Source of the DNA: UBA724 sp964008075
GTDB taxonomy: Bacteria; Bacteroidota; Bacteroidia; Flavobacteriales; Flavobacteriaceae
Assembly (NCBI GenBank): GCA_964008075.1
Contig: CAXGAP010000043.1
Span: forward strand, 1 to 7,524
Direction: 5' to 3'
DNA length: 7,524 nt
Every line of letters begins with the position of its first letter. Position 1 is the stretch's first letter. Below are positions 5,906 through 7,524 of this stretch, piece by piece. The notes beneath the pieces are model-generated. The model had not been told where the DNA came from. It made no database searches and saw nothing but the letters and a program-made list of their open reading frames with translations. Both the position numbers and the translations under genes were made by a program.

Positions 5906-7524
5906 ATGGGAGAAAAAATTGTTGTTAAAGGCGCTCGAGAACACAATCTTAAAAACATTGATGTAACTATTCCTCGTAACGCGCTCACTGTCATAACAGG
6001 ATTATCGGGAAGTGGAAAATCATCACTTGCTTTTGACACCTTACATGCAGAGGGTCAAAGAAGATACATCGAAACTTTTAGTGCTTACGCACGTCAATTT
6101 ATTGGCGGTATGGATCGCCCAGACGTCGATAAGGTTGATGGCTTGTCACCAGTGGTTGCCATCGAGCAAAAAACAACGAGTAAGAGTCCTAGATCAACTG
6201 TTGGTACGATTACTGAGTTATATGATTTTTTTCGATTGCTATATGCCAGAGCTGCCAATGCTTACAGCAGTGCCACGCAAGAATTGATGGTTCAATACAG
6301 TGATGATGAGATTGTTTCTCTAATTCACAACGACTTCAACAATCAAAAAGTGATTTTGTTGGCGCCTGTAGTTCGCTCACGTAAAGGTCATTATCGAGAA
6401 TTGTTTTCAAACATTTTAAAGCAAGGCTTCACTAGAGTTCGAGTGGATGGTGAATTTGTCGATATAAAACTAGGATACAAAGTCGATCGTTACAAGCTGC
6501 ATGATATCGATATTGTCATTGATCGTTTACTCATCAATCGAAGCAAAAAAAGCTCACAGATACAACTCAAAGAGAGCCTACAAACTGCCATGTATCATGG
6601 AAAAAATACTGTGATTTTATGGGATCAGAGCAGTGAAGAAAGTAGATTTTTTAGTCGCAACCTGATGTGCCCCACGTCAGGCATCGCCTATCCTATCCCT
6701 GAGCCAAATACCTTTTCATTCAATTCTCCAAAGGGAATGTGTCAAGACTGTAGTGGCCTTGGCATAAAGCATAAAGTCGATCTAGACAAAGTTATACCTG
6801 ATGATTCTGTTTCCATACACACAGGTGGAATCAAGCCTGCTGGAAGTTTTAAAAACAATTGGACATTCAAACAGTTTGAAAGCATTGCACAGCGTTATAA
6901 ATTTTCTTTAAAAGACCCTATTAAATCCATTTCAAAGCAAGCACTTGATGTAATATTGCATGGGGGAAATGAAGGTTTTTCTGTCGCCTCCAAAACACTA
7001 GGGTTAACACGTGAATACACTATTGATTATGATGGGATCGTCCCCTTCATTGAAACTCAATTTAAAGATGCCCACTCCTCTTCTCTCAAGAGATGGGCAA
7101 AATCATTCATGAATCAGATCGAATGTCCAACTTGTCATGGCTCGCGCCTAAATGAAGCAGCGATGTGCTTTAGGTTGGCTGATAAAAACATCTCAGAAAT
7201 TTCTTCGATGGATTTGGTTGAACTTGCACATTGGGTTAACCAACTTAATGATAATCTCTCTGAAAAACAGAAATTAATTGCTGCTGAAATCATCAAGGAA
7301 ATTCAAAAACGAATCCAGTTTCTCTTAGATATTGGACTTGATTATTTGACACTTCATCGAACTTCAAAATCACTTTCAGGTGGTGAGGCGCAACGTATTC
7401 GTTTGGCAACCCAAATCGGCGCACAACTCACAGGAGTGTTATACATTCTCGATGAACCCAGTATTGGTTTACATCAAAGGGATAATGATCGACTGATCGA
7501 TTCTTTGATTTCATTACGAGATAT
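5906..7524 (+). CDS. uvrA: excinuclease ABC subunit A (UvrA), 3' part beyond window
   Basis: UvrA is the ATP-dependent damage-recognition subunit of nucleotide excision repair; as a dimer it loads UvrB onto lesions. The first 539 codons are present of a protein usually about 930-950 residues, and I read the frame through to the edge without a stop. It opens with KGAREHNLKNIDV. Walker A GLSGSGKSS is at 32-40, the ABC signature LSGGEAQ at 490-496, and Walker B ILDEPS at 514-519 (Asp516, Glu517). The first zinc module reads C255-P-T-S258 with C279-x2-C282, so one expected cysteine is serine; a further pair is C407-x2-C410 followed by HGSRL. No clear -7 box or Shine-Dalgarno sequence precedes the ATG, so expression from acpH is possible. 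The second ATPase domain and the C-terminal zinc finger lie outside the window. Confidence 0.97.
   Translation, partial: MGEKIVVKGAREHNLKNIDVTIPRNALTVITGLSGSGKSSLAFDTLHAEGQRRYIETFSAYARQFIGGMDRPDVDKVDGLSPVVAIEQKTTSKSPRSTVGTITELYDFFRLLYARAANAYSSATQELMVQYSDDEIVSLIHNDFNNQKVILLAPVVRSRKGHYRELFSNILKQGFTRVRVDGEFVDIKLGYKVDRYKLHDIDIVIDRLLINRSKKSSQIQLKESLQTAMYHGKNTVILWDQSSEESRFFSRNLMCPTSGIAYPIPEPNTFSFNSPKGMCQDCSGLGIKHKVDLDKVIPDDSVSIHTGGIKPAGSFKNNWTFKQFESIAQRYKFSLKDPIKSISKQALDVILHGGNEGFSVASKTLGLTREYTIDYDGIVPFIETQFKDAHSSSLKRWAKSFMNQIECPTCHGSRLNEAAMCFRLADKNISEISSMDLVELAHWVNQLNDNLSEKQKLIAAEIIKEIQKRIQFLLDIGLDYLTLHRTSKSLSGGEAQRIRLATQIGAQLTGVLYILDEPSIGLHQRDNDRLIDSLISLRD

Noticed and set aside
6012..6287. Open frame of 91 codons on the plus strand
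   Set aside because: It is an out-of-frame shadow within uvrA, whose true frame carries Walker A and the UvrA-specific motifs across the same bases.
1..7524. A novel defence, mobile or secretion system
   Set aside because: All seven genes belong to well-known housekeeping or envelope families; I see no repeat array, integrase, transposase, toxin-antitoxin pair or unexplained gene.

Overview
The window looks like a compact stretch of core chromosome from a member of the Bacteroidota. The clues are: a TlpA-type thioredoxin lipoprotein with an N-terminal DUF4369-like domain; protein sequences of Bacteroidota type for AroC, GlmM and UvrA; start codons without Shine-Dalgarno sequences; and copies of the Bacteroidota -7 promoter box (TAnnTTTG) just upstream of six of the seven genes. 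A finer placement cannot be supported from the sequence. I see no mobile element, CRISPR array, tRNA or rRNA, and no gene-free stretch longer than about 95 bases.

Layout, left to right: (1) aroC, chorismate synthase, minus strand, running off the left edge with only its last few codons missing; (2) a TlpA/DUF4369 thiol-disulfide lipoprotein, plus; (3) a rhomboid intramembrane serine protease, minus; (4) an LpxL/HtrB-family lipid A acyltransferase, plus; (5) a GlmM-type phosphoglucosamine mutase, minus; (6) an AcpH-like ACP phosphodiesterase (DUF479), plus; (7) the first 539 codons of uvrA, plus, running off the right edge. The first six genes alternate strand strictly. Genes 2/3 and 4/5 are convergent and overlap at their stop codons, by 6 and 14 bases. 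Genes 1/2, 3/4 and 5/6 are divergent, separated by only 94, 64 and 51 bases. Most genes therefore appear to be single-gene transcription units with back-to-back promoters; only acpH and uvrA could share a transcript.

Functionally this is housekeeping. GlmM supplies the hexosamine precursor for peptidoglycan and lipid A, and the LpxL-type enzyme acylates lipid A. AcpH would remove the phosphopantetheine arm of acyl carrier protein, the acyl donor for LpxL-type enzymes. TlpA and rhomboid act at the envelope, AroC makes chorismate, and UvrA recognises DNA damage. The gene order does not show that these form one system. I found no convincing previously undescribed system. The most interesting signals are regulatory: an 18-bp perfect palindrome made of two opposed -7 boxes (2935-2952), and -7 boxes so close to the acpH and glmM start codons that their mRNAs should be almost leaderless.
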